This document shows positions 1 through 13,400 of a stretch of DNA of 64,000 nucleotides, in pieces. The stretch is from Symsagittifera roscoffensis (taxonomy: Eukaryota > Xenacoelomorpha > Acoela > Convolutidae). Made by a program: the position numbers and the translations under genes. The notes under the pieces are model-generated. The model searched no databases and had not been told where the DNA came from. It saw nothing but the letters and a program-made list of their open reading frames with translations. The stretch is from NCBI RefSeq assembly GCF_963678635.1, contig NC_087062.1, positions 28,484,833-28,548,832 of the forward strand, in the 5' to 3' direction. Each line of letters begins with the position of its first letter. The stretch's first letter is position 1.

Positions 1-259
1 ACATGTTTGGCCTTGTATTTCGATTCTGGGAAAATCTTTGGCCGTATCGGCGGATACTGAAGGCGTATTTATGCAAGCAAAACCAGCATTAGTGAGTGGG
101 ATCAAAATGCTCTTCGCGTCCTTTGGCCTATTAAAAGTGGTATGGAACAATATCAGTATACCGGACTTTTTTTAAATGCAAAATGCTCGCCATTCCTTGC
201 CATCTTTGCGCTTCATGGAACTGCTGCCGGTTACTGTGTAATCAAACGCAATCTTTCTC

Positions 260-940
260 ATTTGCTGCATGAAAGCTTCTACACGGACGACTTTGTTCAT
301 TAAATTCGGCACGACAAACGCTACTTACTTCGTCGGAGCCCGTAGGTATTTATGCTCGGAACAAATCAAATTCAACGAAACCACGAAAATTGAAACGCTA
401 CAATTTCACAATGTCGGATGGTGCCTGGGAGCGAATAGTTTCAATAATAAAACGAGCTTTCTCTTTGAATCTCGGTTCTGATTGACTATCAAAAGATCTG
501 TTTGCTACTATCGTAAACGAGAATATCAATGCTACAAGCTTAACTCTCGACCGTTAACGCATATCAGTAGTGAGATCAACGACGACATTTCTCTGACACT
601 CAACCATTTCCAAATGGGTCGTCGATTCGTCTACGCTCTAGCAGCAGCCTTCTACAAAGCATCTACAAGTAAATTGTTCAACAAGTTCTGAAAGCAAGCA
701 AATAATTGACCTGACAGCTTCTGGAAGCGTCTACATAAAGAGTACTCCCCAACTCTCATCAAAAGGACTAAATGGACGCAAATGGAGGAACTACTCGAAA
801 AAGATGGCCTCGTGTAGATACTTGAGAGCTTTACATCACTAGGCATCTGACCGCTAGATCGAGTGCTAGACGTTTTGAGCGGCTCGGATGACATCGCGCG
901 CTCGTATAACCTCAAAGCTTAAAAAGGGCTTAGGTACATT
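260..940 (+). pseudogene. BEL/Pao-like pol relic (integrase C-terminal part)
   Basis: Read in several plus frames with stops and frameshifts, this stretch keeps pieces in the order expected for a BEL/Pao integrase and the domain after it. They are FVGARRYL near 320 (the region after the second catalytic Asp), GAWERIVSIIKRA near 425, NSRPLTHISS near 545, then FWKRLHKEYSP and KRTKW near 720-775, and PLDRVL near 855. The FWK..EY.P...RTKW and PL.RV pattern is the well known C-terminal domain of BEL/Pao pol. No frame is open for long, so it is dead. The call rests on motif order; the element's LTRs and the rest of pol are not visible. Confidence 0.65.
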
Positions 941-1351
941 AACGAGACCAGCGGTGAAACTTGGACTCGTATCTCAAAAAATTTTGATGTAAGAATAACT
1001 TCATTGAACACACCACAGGGACTCGTGGGCTCTTCCACCTCCCCTTTATTGGACTCTTCTCCCTCCCTTTTGGCATGAAAACTGAAGGGTCTCCGAGGAT
1101 GTTGATGATCATCAACTTCTGCCGCCTTATTTAATATGAGTAAAGTTAACGCTTTAAAATATTTTCCCCAAATAATTGGTTTGCGCGATTTACTGATGAC
1201 TTTGACTCAGCCAGTTCAAGTTGGAAATTTAAGCTCTGAAGTCTTGACATATTGATCGACAAAGCTCGACTTCAATCGGCTGACTTTTTAATGTTTTTGT
1301 TGCAGTCTTTAAGGTTGAGGAAGCCGAACTTACGAGTTTTGTTTGTTTCAG

Positions 1352-1425
1352 TCTTATGAGGCTATGAGTTCAGAGCTGAGAAATCTACAGAAACATTGTG
1401 TCGATGTCTCCACTTCAGAGAAAAA
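1352..1425 (+). CDS. BAR-RhoGAP gene, exon a (BAR domain part)
   Basis: Acceptor TTTGTTTCAG ends at 1351 and donor GTAAGA starts at 1426. It encodes SYEAMSSELRNLQKH and a further 9 codons, enters in phase 0 and leaves 2 nt for the next exon. The charged, heptad-like helix fits the middle of a BAR domain. No upstream coding exon was recognised in 1-1351. Confidence 0.7.
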
Positions 1426-4400
1426 GTAAGATTGAGATTGGTAGAATGAAACTTTCTTTTGTGTATGGTACAATCAGGGTCGATTATTATGGCTCAATAT
1501 GCCGTGACTCACTCAAATGTTCGAATGCGATTGTACTTATTTGAGTACACAAGAAGTCCGAAACAGCAAAATATTGAAATGAGATGTTGAATGCGCATCT
1601 GATGTTCTTTGAAAGAGAAAAAAATAGCCGTTTTATTCTGAATCGCGATATTGCGTCAAGTTAAATCGATAGAAAAATAAATATAATCGATAGAAAAAGT
1701 ACATACTACTGTTAGCTTACAATTGGTCTTTGTATCAATCTTGTCCCAAATTTGACGAAGACATTAAGCGGAAATAATGGTTTTGTTCGCGTGTCTTTTC
1801 AGTTTGGAGGATGCGCGTAACAAGATGTCTCGTGTTGATCCGACGAGCGAGAACGCAAGCCAGCTGCTCGCCAAGCACCAGTCCAAAGTGGAGGCGGTAC
1901 AGAATTCACACAAGACCAACTGCGACAAAGTCGAGAGCGACAGGGTCAGTACACAAGCTATATTCCAGCACTCTTCTATTGCTAAACTTGAGAGACAGTT
2001 TTGGTTTTTCGAGGTTTGACTTTTGATTTCTTTTCAATTTCAGTTCATTTTCTTTGTTAAAAGGCAGGCAAACTCCGCAAGCGAAGTGTAAAGGTCACAA
2101 AAAACGTGATCGTCTTTAGTTTCGAAAATGGAATTTACATATCAGATTTCCCAAGGAAATAAAAGTTATACCTTTTGATCCAGTTTTCTCAAATTGGGTT
2201 ATCTTTTTATGCTTTGTTAAATCGGAATATAGACTTATTTATGAATGCACTTAGGTATATATGAACTTTTTGAGTTCAATTGAAATTCATCTGCTGAAAT
2301 TTACGCAAAAAGCATCCTCCAAATACAAACGTGGAAATGGCGCAAAATACGTGAACATTTTCTAGTTTCGAAAGTGGAATGTAATTTTTAGATTTCCAGC
2401 GGAATAAAAACTTTACCTATTGATCCAGTTTTCTCAAGTTGGGATAAATCAATGAAAAAAATGTCAATTGTAATATTTTCTGGATATTCAACGTGCTTTA
2501 AGGATGTCTATTTTTTTCTTTCTGTTATTTTGTTCTGTTTACTTGCGTTTGTTACTCTTTTCCAACTATCTGTTGGCTATGTTTACACAAGCAAAGTTTT
2601 TTGTGATAGTTTGAACTCTATTTTTCCAACCTAAGTCGCAAATACTGTTGCGACAAAATATGTTCATTTTGAAAGTGTTCATTTTTATAATTAACCAGCT
2701 ATTAAGTACAGCCAGCCAATGCTAACGATATTAAGGCAGACTTTATTACAATTGGCACTTTAGCTTCAAGGTATCATGGATCTGTAGCGTAGAAGTAGGG
2801 AAGTAAACCGGACCCGCAACAAAATAAGAGGGTTCGAACTTGGTCGGCGTAGTTGCTTTGTTACGGATTTTGCTGTGTTGTAATTAATTTTATTGTAATT
2901 GAAAGAATTTTTTTTTGCCCAGTAGTTTTGTTTGGGCTCAATTGTTTCGGCTTATGTTTCATCAAGTGAATGAAATCATAGCGTTGATTGTAAACAAAGT
3001 TAAATTTTTATATTTTCGAGTGTTTCTATGAGGGTGGAGCTTAAAAATTGAGGTTTTTAGAAGTTTCAATTGAAGTTATTTAATTGAAAACAATTTTACT
3101 CAAATGGAGTCTAACTAACTTTTGTCGCCTCAGTTGCCGCTCAATTATTTCGTCTGAATACTTTTTAAACGCCAGTTTTTGTGTTTGTTGACCTGTTTTG
3201 ACTATTTATAGACAAATTTATGAAATTTTGGTAGTGGTGGGCCCTTGTTTTATTTTCTTCATGCTAGCTTGCAATGCTCTGTTTGTGTGTTATCGCAAGT
3301 GGTGCGAAGCTATGCATCGCCTCGGTGTATCAAAAAAGCATCAATCATAATTGTTCGTGAAATTCAAAGAGCTTTTAGGGCATATATTTTTCTTAAAAAT
3401 TCGAAAATTGAAGTTTTTCAGAAATTAGTATGTTTCCTTGAGTTCAATACTCTTTTCCAACTGTCAGTTGGTTATGTTTTTATATGCCTAAAACCTGTTG
3501 TTGTTTTTTCAGTGAAGGATTATAATACAACGCTGATTAAATTAGCCGAACACGCGTTTTTATCAAATTTGGCTGAGATAAGACAAAATGATGAGAATCA
3601 AAGTTGATTACAATTTTACCAGAGTTATTATGGTGCAATCAATTCGGGGCAAAAAGTTTACACCAAAAATAGGTCATTTTGGCTTCTTTTAGTCAGTAAA
3701 AAACTACGCTAAATCCAATGAGTCAATTGATAAGCAATCTATATCAATTTCAGCCTCTTATTTTGCCCATCAAAGTTTTACAAGGGTATCATTTCCAGAA
3801 ATATGCGCAAAACGTTTTGAAATTTGTTTCTATGCAAAGAATTGGTATTTTATTCAATGAAATGGACATTTTTTGGCTGTCAAATAAAATTATATTCATT
3901 TATACAGATTTATGGAGATTATACTCTTTTAAATTTTTTTGGGCTTTATAAGTGGCTGAATTTGGTTTAGCCTGCTCATCAATTGAGTCATTAGATTCAG
4001 CGTAGTTTTTGCTTGAATAAAAGAAGCCAAAATGACCCATTTTTGGGGTAAAGTTTTTGCCCTGAAATTCGCAAATTGACTTGTCAATTGACTCATTAGA
4101 TTTAGCGTAATTTTTGCTTGGCTACAAGAAGCCAAAATGACCCATTTTTGGAATAAAACTTTTGTCCCGAATTTGGGAAAGTGAAACATTTTTTGTTTAA
4201 GGCCAACCCAAAGGACAAGAAAAACGCGTTAAGTTAATAATAACTTGAGAAAAACGCGTTAAGTGAATTTATTAGCGAGATTTAATTAAAACTAAATTAA
4301 AATAGATACTATGATAGTTGCTTATTTTAATTTTCGTGTCAATTAGTCTGAAAACAAAAGAAATCAGATTAGTTTTTCTCGGAGCTGACTGAGACAGCTT

Positions 4401-7400
4401 TTTTGAATTTTTTTTTTTTTTGAAAATCCGATTTGCGACGGAAAGAACTTTTATATGATACCACACTTGACTCCCTGCCATCTTTCTATGAGTTAATCGA
4501 AATCGACTGGAAAAAAAACTCGCTTTACCGTAGTTGTTTCCTTTTCGTGAAGTTGCTAGGACAATAAACTAGAGGAGGTTGGTTAAAATATGCAATACAG
4601 TAGAGTGATGGTGGTTAGTTGAAAATAGTCGGCAGTTAATGTTCTAGGAGCGGCTTCGCTGTGGAGTTCAAGGGTTTGTAAAACGAGAGGTCGAAATCGT
4701 CCAGCTAATGATTCAGGTTAGTATCAATCATTTTTGGAGTTTTTTAAAACTAAAATTTGGTATAGGCATTTTGATACGTTAAAAGTCGAAAAAGCAAAAA
4801 GTGAAAGAAGTGGTGCTAAATATTAGAGATGTACCGAAATCCGGTTACGGAATTCCGGCCAAAGTTCACAGTTATTCCTGTTCCGGAATTCGTTTTAAAA
4901 AATGAGAATTTCGTGAACGATTTTACTATCTCTGGCCAAACACTTCAAAAGTGGAATGTTATCATGGAGCACAAACTATTTTTTCCGATAACTAGGGATT
5001 CGGCTCAAAGCTGCTTAAATCACAGTGAAACACATCTAGCTAATGTTTAAATATGCATTGTGCAGTTATTCATCAGCACCCTAAACGAATTGCGGAATCC
5101 TGAATCCGTCAGTTGAACATTCCAGAATTTCAGGTTCCGGAATTCCGGCAAAATCAATTACGGTTACATCTTAACTAAATATACTAGTGTATAAGTCAGA
5201 AAAGTTGAAAGAATTGGCGTTACAATAAATTACATAAACTTTCTTCCTGAAGACAGTCATGTACTTACTTCAGTGTTTCATGAAAAAAAAAGATAGATTG
5301 AAAGTATTATCTTGCGCATTTTTGTTTGTCTGTAGTACGTGGAAAACTATAAGAACTACCACAGTTTGTGCAGCAACATGCTCACTCGTCTGATCCCCGA
5401 GTTGGAGAAGTGCCGAGACAGAAGTGCTCTCTCGGCCCCATTCGACGTAGGGTAAGTCCACTTGGTTCTTGTCTCATATTGAGTGATTATATTTTACAAT
5501 TGTGGTGCTAGTCATGACGAAAACTAAATGATTGGGTTATTTAATAATGAGTTGAGTGTAAAGATAGAATTTATTACGTCTCAATTAAGTTAATGAAAGC
5601 GATTGCGTCTCAAATAGCCTAGAACTCAAAAATTCACAAATGATCGAAATTCTGAAAATTTCCTGGATGGCATAAACAGTCGAATTCTGAAAAATCGCAA
5701 TAAAATTTAAGTTAAGTCGAATGTTAGACAACCATAGTATTCAACAGTAAGAATGCGATTTATCAGTTTCAATTTTAAATCTTTAACAGATCTTTAAATC
5801 TTTGACAGATTTCTGAAATAATATTCCAATGTGTGTCAATGGTTGGGCTTCGGGTCTCTGTTTTACGTTGCAAATCCCTACTCCTATAACCGGTACATGT
5901 ATTATCAAGTTTTTGCTTAATCCACTATTGATCATTGCTAAGTTGAAAAGCTGTCACTGTGCACCAGGACGTATTCTGATTACATGCCAATCAAAAGTTA
6001 ATATCATTCAACTGAAAATAATTCAGATTCATGAACGCAGTGAGTACTCTTATATAGGTTTTTTTATGTTTGTTTTTCAGGAAAAAAGTCTTGAAGTTTG
6101 TTCACGCTCAGTTTTGAATTTTCGGGGTTTGATTTTCCAATTCTTTTCAAGTTCACTACTTTTCCTCTGCTAGTGCACTACTTTTGGGGACGGAAAACTC
6201 CATTATGGAGCAGCCGAAATGTAAAGAGCACAAAAATTGTGGTCGACATCTAATTTCATAAGCTCCGAGCATAATTGGTTACAATAAGGCTGGGAAACCT
6301 GCTTTTTATATCGGCTATCGAATACAAGTTGAATTAATTATTTCATTTTACGTCAGAAATGCCTCAAGAATTATTACATAATTTTTTTAAGGTTTTTTTT
6401 CTGCTGCTTTATGTTAATTCAAACTTGAGTATTTTTCTTTTCAATATCTTCTTTTGTTTTCAGATTTATATATTTTTCCTTGTCTTTGAAGATCACAAAT
6501 TTGTCCTTCATTTGATAAAACGGGCAGTGCTGAGTAACCAAATTGGGTTCGTTAACTGTCCCCTCACTGTTTCTGGTGCTTCATATTTAAATTCTCTTTA
6601 TATGCAAATTTACCATTAACAGTGAGAAATAAATTCTTTCTTTCTTTTTAAAACGTTTCCTCGTCTCTACCATCCACAGAATAAACGGAAGTTCGATACT
6701 TGAGGAAACTCGAATATGATATACCGCATCGAATAGCAAAACGTGATTTAAACTCCCACGGTATGTTCAATTTGGCATCATTGTAATTTAAAAACATACT
6801 CTTTTTTGTTTAAGAGTAATGAACGTAGTTAGTACTCTTATATAGGGCTTGGTAATTTTTTTTGTTTTTTTTTTTCAGAAAGAAAGTCTTAAATTTCACG
6901 CTCAATTGTGATTTTTCGCGGTTTGACATGTGATTTCTTTTTAAGTTCAGAGCATTTTCATTGTTAAAAGGAAGGCAAACTCATCGATCAGCAAAAGTGT
7001 AAAGGTCACGAAAAATGTTATCGACTTCTTATTTCGAAAATGGAAATTAATTATCAGATTTCCCAGCGAAATAAAAGTTTTACCAATTGATCTAGTTTTC
7101 TCAAATTGGGTTAATTTTAGCAAAAGAGTCCATCATAAGTTGTTCTATAAATTCAAAGAGCTTTAAGATCATTTTCTCTGTCTCTTCGTTCGAAGTTAAA
7201 GATTTTTGAAAAAACAAAAAAAAACAAGTCAATTTTTTCTCTGTTTTCTTGAGTTCATTACTCTTTTCCAACTGTCTTTTGGCTGTTTTGCATAGAATAC
7301 AGGTTTTCGAAAAAAAAGTAGGTCTCATCCGAATTAAAAAACACGCCAGCTTTAGAGTTTACAGCTACAAATATTCTCCGTAAAAGATAAATTTGATGAG

Positions 7401-10400
7401 CGCAGAAGATAATGTGCAATCAAAAGAAAACGGCAAAAAACATTTTTACTCGTTTCCAACTGTTGGCTATGTTTTATTTGCCCACGTGAATTAATTCAGC
7501 TACGTTGATTTAGGCTGGAACAGCACCTGGAGGAAACGAAGAGGAGCATTGCGATGCCAATCGAGTTGACCTGCTCGTGGCTCTACCTTAACAACGCCTT
7601 CGCAGACCACGGCATCTTCCGCATAGGCGGCAATGTCAAAACTGTCAGACATCTGCAGGAAAAGATTGACAGGTAAGTGAAACGCTTAGTTTATGTCCGT
7701 GTTTCCAAACGATTACGTCTCAAATGGCATAATTCCCAAATGGCATAAAAATGAAGAAATTCCCAAATGGCATAAATTTCATGCAACAGTGCATTAGAAA
7801 AATCGAGAAAAACTTTTTCGTGAACCATGGGGAAAAATAAGTCAAATTTTCAATTCAAATGTTGATTGACATTATAACTTTAAAAGATTGCTGAATTTAT
7901 TAGCAAAAGCATAAGCTTGCTGTTACTAGTAAGCTTCTTGTGGTCAATTTTTTGACGAAATTGTCACTTTATATTTGTTTAGAAGCAATTAATTCCATAT
8001 CTTGTTCACATGTTTCCGTTCCTGTCAAAACTTAAGAATTAAAAATTGATAGAAAACGTTTGGACTATAATTAAAACTTGAAATTTATGCCATTTGGGAA
8101 AAGTTTTTTTATGTCATTTGGGAATTATACCTTAGCTTTCCAAACAAACTGACTTGGCTATGGAATATCTTCAACATTTGTTTAGATGTAGCTAGAAAAT
8201 CTATTTATGTCGGAAAGTGAACGCTCTCATTTAAATTTTGGGGACTGGCTGATTTGTGGCTCGATTTTTTCATGATTCCAATCAAAAACTTATCCGAAGC
8301 TGTGTGAATACCTGGTAATATTGAACCCCGCAATGAAAAAGGGTTTTTTTTTCGTTTGAAAATGTCCAACCCCCCGTTTATTTTCGACCTCCGCGATCTA
8401 AGTGCTGCGGAGTATGTAATTTTTTCAAAATGGTCTTATATTTGAGCTTGTAGCTAGGTTTTGGAGCGTAGGCTGAGTGTATGCTGAATGATGGGCACTG
8501 TTGAGTTATAGGTTCCAGGCGACGGAGGAAGACTTCACGGAATCTTCCAGCATGACTACTCTTCTGAAGAGCTACCTCAGATCCCTCCAGGAGAGTCTCT
8601 TCACACAGAGGGGCCTACAAATGCTCAAAGACACTCATGAGTTAGTAACTGAACAACTGTTCTCTTATTTTAGATTGATCTTATTGTTATTCGAAAGATT
8701 AACCAAGGTACCACATTCTCCTATTCATAGCATAAAAGTTTAAACTTCAGTCGGATCAAATTAACAATCCCCCCCCCTTTTTTCAGAAAGTAGGTTAAGG
8801 TATTCGAATTTTCGACCAATCAGAATGCAGCCAAATTAGAATTCTAATTAGAAAGCTCAGTGCTAATTTACTGTATTTTTTCATAGCGGTTGAGATTCTT
8901 AAGTAGATACCATAGGGGGGAGAAGATTGTTGAGTAGATCCCTTCGGTCTTGTGAAATTTAATGTAAGGAAGAAAGTTTCTTATCATCTATTGTTTTTTT
9001 ACTGTTCCTGTATAGGAAGATATTCGTGCCTATAATGTTTGCGTTCCAAGCGTGTACTTTGGTCCACTTCATTGTTGACAAATTTTGAAGGCAATTTGAC
9101 TAAACATACTAGTGACTCAACTAACTACAAAACTGAATTGTTTCTTGACATTGTTAAGGGCGTTTGTTTTGCGAAGACACAATACGAGTAGTAATGGTAT
9201 AGTCAACAGTTCAATTTCTCTCTTATGTCAAGTTATGAAGTGATGATAGAAGTTTCATGGTTTCCTTTCGTTTGACTCTATAAGTGAATACTTGGTATCT
9301 TCTGAAACATATCTTAAGTTACTAGGTGAGTTAGGACAGATGTGTAACTCATAGAGTAATTTCGGATAGGGTACACCGTCTGCTCGTCACGCTATCTTAT
9401 TTTCGGCCGGATAGATTCGTGCAACTTCTTAGTCTAATACCGATCCTAATCTTACTCTTATACTATCTAGTCTCAGGTTGTTTAACTAGTCTCTGCTAGG
9501 CTCAATAGATCTAGGGTATACTGGTTTATTGCGGCTGCTGAAGTGCTCGGGAGAGTCCAACTAATTTCTAAGTTAAATTCAAATCTCTCTGGTGCTGAAA
9601 TTACAAGTAACTTCAGCACTTACAAATAAGTGGGTTGTTAGTTAGATGGATCATGATTGGTTAATATTAAATACTTTACATTGGTAAAACATTTAATTTA
9701 TCCAATCATAAAATGTAGTTTAGATCAGGTTCCACCCATCCGGGTTTTACAGAGTTTTTTAGAATAGTTCTTCTGCAATTCGAAGGATGGATGATGGACG
9801 TTTGTTTTTGGCGAACATCATAATTTTCTTCCGTTTCCTCTTTTGTTAGGGAAGTTCCAGGAAGCTGGAGTTAGAGACATAAGACGTTGTGTCTTCTAGT
9901 GACAACGACTACGTCTTTGCAACAAACTCAAATCTGATTTCAGAATGGTTTGCTATGTCAGGTTTTTCTGTTCTGCGTGGAGAACTTCTTTTGTGTATGA
10001 TCTAGTTTGGGAATGGCGTGGAGATTGTGCGTGGAGGGGATGCCTGGTTACTCGGATCTGTACGTATACTTGAACATCGAGGTGGTCATTGGTCTAGTTC
10101 AATGAAGTCCTTTTCTGCGAGGTCAAGTCGTACTCTAAATCCTTTGAGTTGTGATTGTGAGCGGCATATCGATTGTAGTTGGTCATTCTCTCTCGAGTGT
10201 AGTGGGGTCGTCTTGTCTTTTGATGTTCGTCCTTGGTGTTGTATTCTGATCTATATATTGCATCATGTGATTTTACATTTTATAAAACTTTTATTAGTTT
10301 AATATTTTTTAATAATGATTTTAGTTAGTTGTTTTCACAAAAGCTTTTTGTTTTAGTTCGGTTATTTTGAAGAGTTACTCACACTTGAGTAGCTCTTATT

Positions 10401-13400
10401 AAAAATAGTGGTGTGGTCACAAAGCGTGGATGTAGCGCGGTGGGTTAGGCCGGCTATAGAGCATGCTCAGGACGTCCTTCCTGGTGGGTTAGGCCAGGAG
10501 TGGGAGTATGATTTCATGCGGTTTTTGTGAGGGGTCCTGTTATGTGACAACGTTTTATGTTGAGTTTGTTGTGGTCTTACTTATGTTTTGTTGGTTGTGT
10601 CCTTTTTTCAAAAATCAAATTGTTTGTGGTATGGGTTTGTCTTTCGACTTTTTTGTGTTTTATTATTTCTTTCTTAGACTTTATAATAGTCTTCAAAAGA
10701 ATAAATTATCCAGTTTTAAACTGGGTTAATCCGGTTTGGGTACCGTTGGTTTCTTTTTCTAAGTCATGCTGTTATTCTATGATTTGTGGTATTTAGTAAG
10801 CTGCGTTGGTTAGTTTTGTTTAGTATATGATTCCTTTCCAACCGGGCTAAAGGAAAGTTTGAAACATGTTATTATATGTTAGAGTTGTTGAGTGTGAAAA
10901 CTTGAAACTGAAATTCATTATTTTAAACAATTCTTCGTGGGCGAGCTATGCGAGTGTGGATAGAATTTCTGTGCGAATGAATGAAAATATCAAAAGGTTA
11001 GTACTGCATTTGCATTTATTTAATTTACTACATAGAATTTAGAAATTTTCTGCTAGTCATGGGGGAATATTAAGATACAAATTTTCATCATAATTAGATT
11101 TACTGCTTGTGGGGGAAAATTTTAGAAATGAATTTACTGCATTGGTATTAAATTTATAAATTTATAAGTGTAAGAGATTAATAGAATTTTTGAAATCTGT
11201 TTGATGAAATTTGCGATTTTTTATTTGTCTTTTGTGGTTTTTGTAGGTGATCGTCGGATGAAGGCTAAAAATCTAAAGAAAACATGAATAAAGTATGGTG
11301 AGTTTTTTAATATTTTAATTAGTTAGTAATATTCATTTAATTCATACTTACCTGTTAGTCGTCGGGGAAAAAACCGTGGGGGAAGATGTCGTGAATTAGT
11401 TCTGAAGTTGTTAGTAGTTTAGCTAAGATGCGGATGATATTTTTAGTTTGAAGCAGTGGCCAAAGCAATTGAAGTGCCTTGATAGTGGTTAGTTCTTCAG
11501 TGCCTACTGCAAACTCATAAGGTGTGTTTTGGATTAAGTTATATAATTTGTGGTTAAATTTAGTGTTGTGGATGAATTCTAAAATTGGGATTTCTATGGG
11601 TTGTACAAACTCGTGCGGGATAAGGAAGGGTCGGGATTCTTCGGCGTTGAAGGTCTTGGTAATGGGACAGAAGATGTACATTTGGGTTATGGGGTCATAA
11701 TTACGAAGAATACCATGGAGGTTAGTGTCTTTAATACAATATGTGAAATTTAGGAAATACGGTGAAGTGTATTTTGAATTGATGAATTGAAAACGATGGT
11801 GTGGTTGTCTAGAGGGTGTGTGGAGGTCAAAGTGATTTTGGATGAAACGATAGTAACTGTATGTATGTGTTTGTTTAGTGCGCAACATAATATCATGTGA
11901 GCAGTGCAAATCTCTTTCGTGTGGTGCAAGGAAATGAAAGGTTAGTGAAAAGATTTGGAAGCGTTCTTTAAAACTTTCGTATGCTTGTGTGTTTGTTAGT
12001 GCTTCTGAAATAATGTGATCAAACTTTCGGTCGAAGATGTTTAGTGTAAATACATATGGTGTCTTGATGAAAAATTTCTCGGTGATTTGTGGATTAGCGA
12101 AGCGATCGTCGTCTAAGAATTGATCTTGGTTAGCTCTGATGATGTTGTGATCGTAGTATTCTAGTGTATATTCATTAGCTCTAGGTGCAGTGTGTGTTTT
12201 TAGTGATTTTTTATATCCAACGTAAGTAAATTGTCTTGGTGTTAGTGGTGTAGTGAGTCGATATAGCATGTCCGTATTTCGCTCTATATCGATGTGAGTG
12301 TTAGATAAAGGTAAGCAAAGAGGGTTAGTGAAATGATAATATGAGGTCCAAGAGAGAGTAGGCATTAAAACGTATTCATCTACGAAGTTGCGTGTTTCGT
12401 TAGTGTCGTGGGGGGTGTTTAAGGTGTATTGTGGGAATGAGGGTAAGGTGATGGCTAAAAATTCTTTTGTGTTAGTATGCTTGGGGTGGTTGATGTATTC
12501 ACGGGCTGTTCCTGGTTTTGCTGGGAAAGGATGGTTGGGGAACTTTCTTTTAAAAGTGCGGTAAGCTCTATTAGTGTTGAGTGAAGATTCAGTTGATGTG
12601 GATGATGGTGCTAATGATTCAGTATAAGTTGAAGAGGGTGTAGGGGTAGGGGGGTTGGATGAATTTATTGTGGAGGAGATTTGGTTTATGGTTGGGGTAT
12701 TAAGGTGGTAGGGTTGTTGTTGAAGGGTAATAAAATTATCTAGCTCTGGGGAGATTCGGGGGGTGTCTGGAGAATGAGTTGATTGGTCAGAATGGTATGA
12801 GGAATAGGTTGGGGTAACTTGGGAAGCATAAGAGGGTGTGGGAGTAATTGGGTCAGGGTTATTGGATAATATGGGTTGAAAAGGAGGTTGAGAAAAATTA
12901 GAAGGGTTATGAAAATTATTGGATGGGGATGGTTCTGAGTCGGCGAATTCATCGGGGGTTTCAATATTCGGGTTATTTAGCTGTGAGATGGAGTATAAAA
13001 CTGAGATGTGTGAATTAGTGTCGGAATTCATGCCTGATGTTACATTACTAGATGGAAAATCGGGTGGCGGAAAAGCAAAAAGTGGTATTATTGGGATTGG
13101 AGAGGTAAGATTGGTTGGGTGGGAATTTGATCGGTGTAGTGATCCAAGTTGGCGGCTCATCGTGGGCTAAAAAAATGATTATTTTGAGACTGAAAAGCGG
13201 TGGTATGGGGTTGTTCAATAATTTGTTCATAAGTATTATCATCTTGTGACTGGTGTGTCATTATATGTTGAATGGGACTTTGTGATGTGGTGAGTCGAAA
13301 ATTTGGATTATGTGTGATGGCTAAGTTTCGAAAATTTCGTGGGACTAGGGATAGTGGATGGTTATTTGGTAGGGCTGGTAATTGTGGTGCCGTTGGCGTT

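Noticed and set aside
10018-10796. Plus-strand frames of 94, 73 and 79 codons in copy 1
   Set aside because: In the element's 3' untranslated part, opposite to its genes; the matching region in copy 2 does not conserve them.
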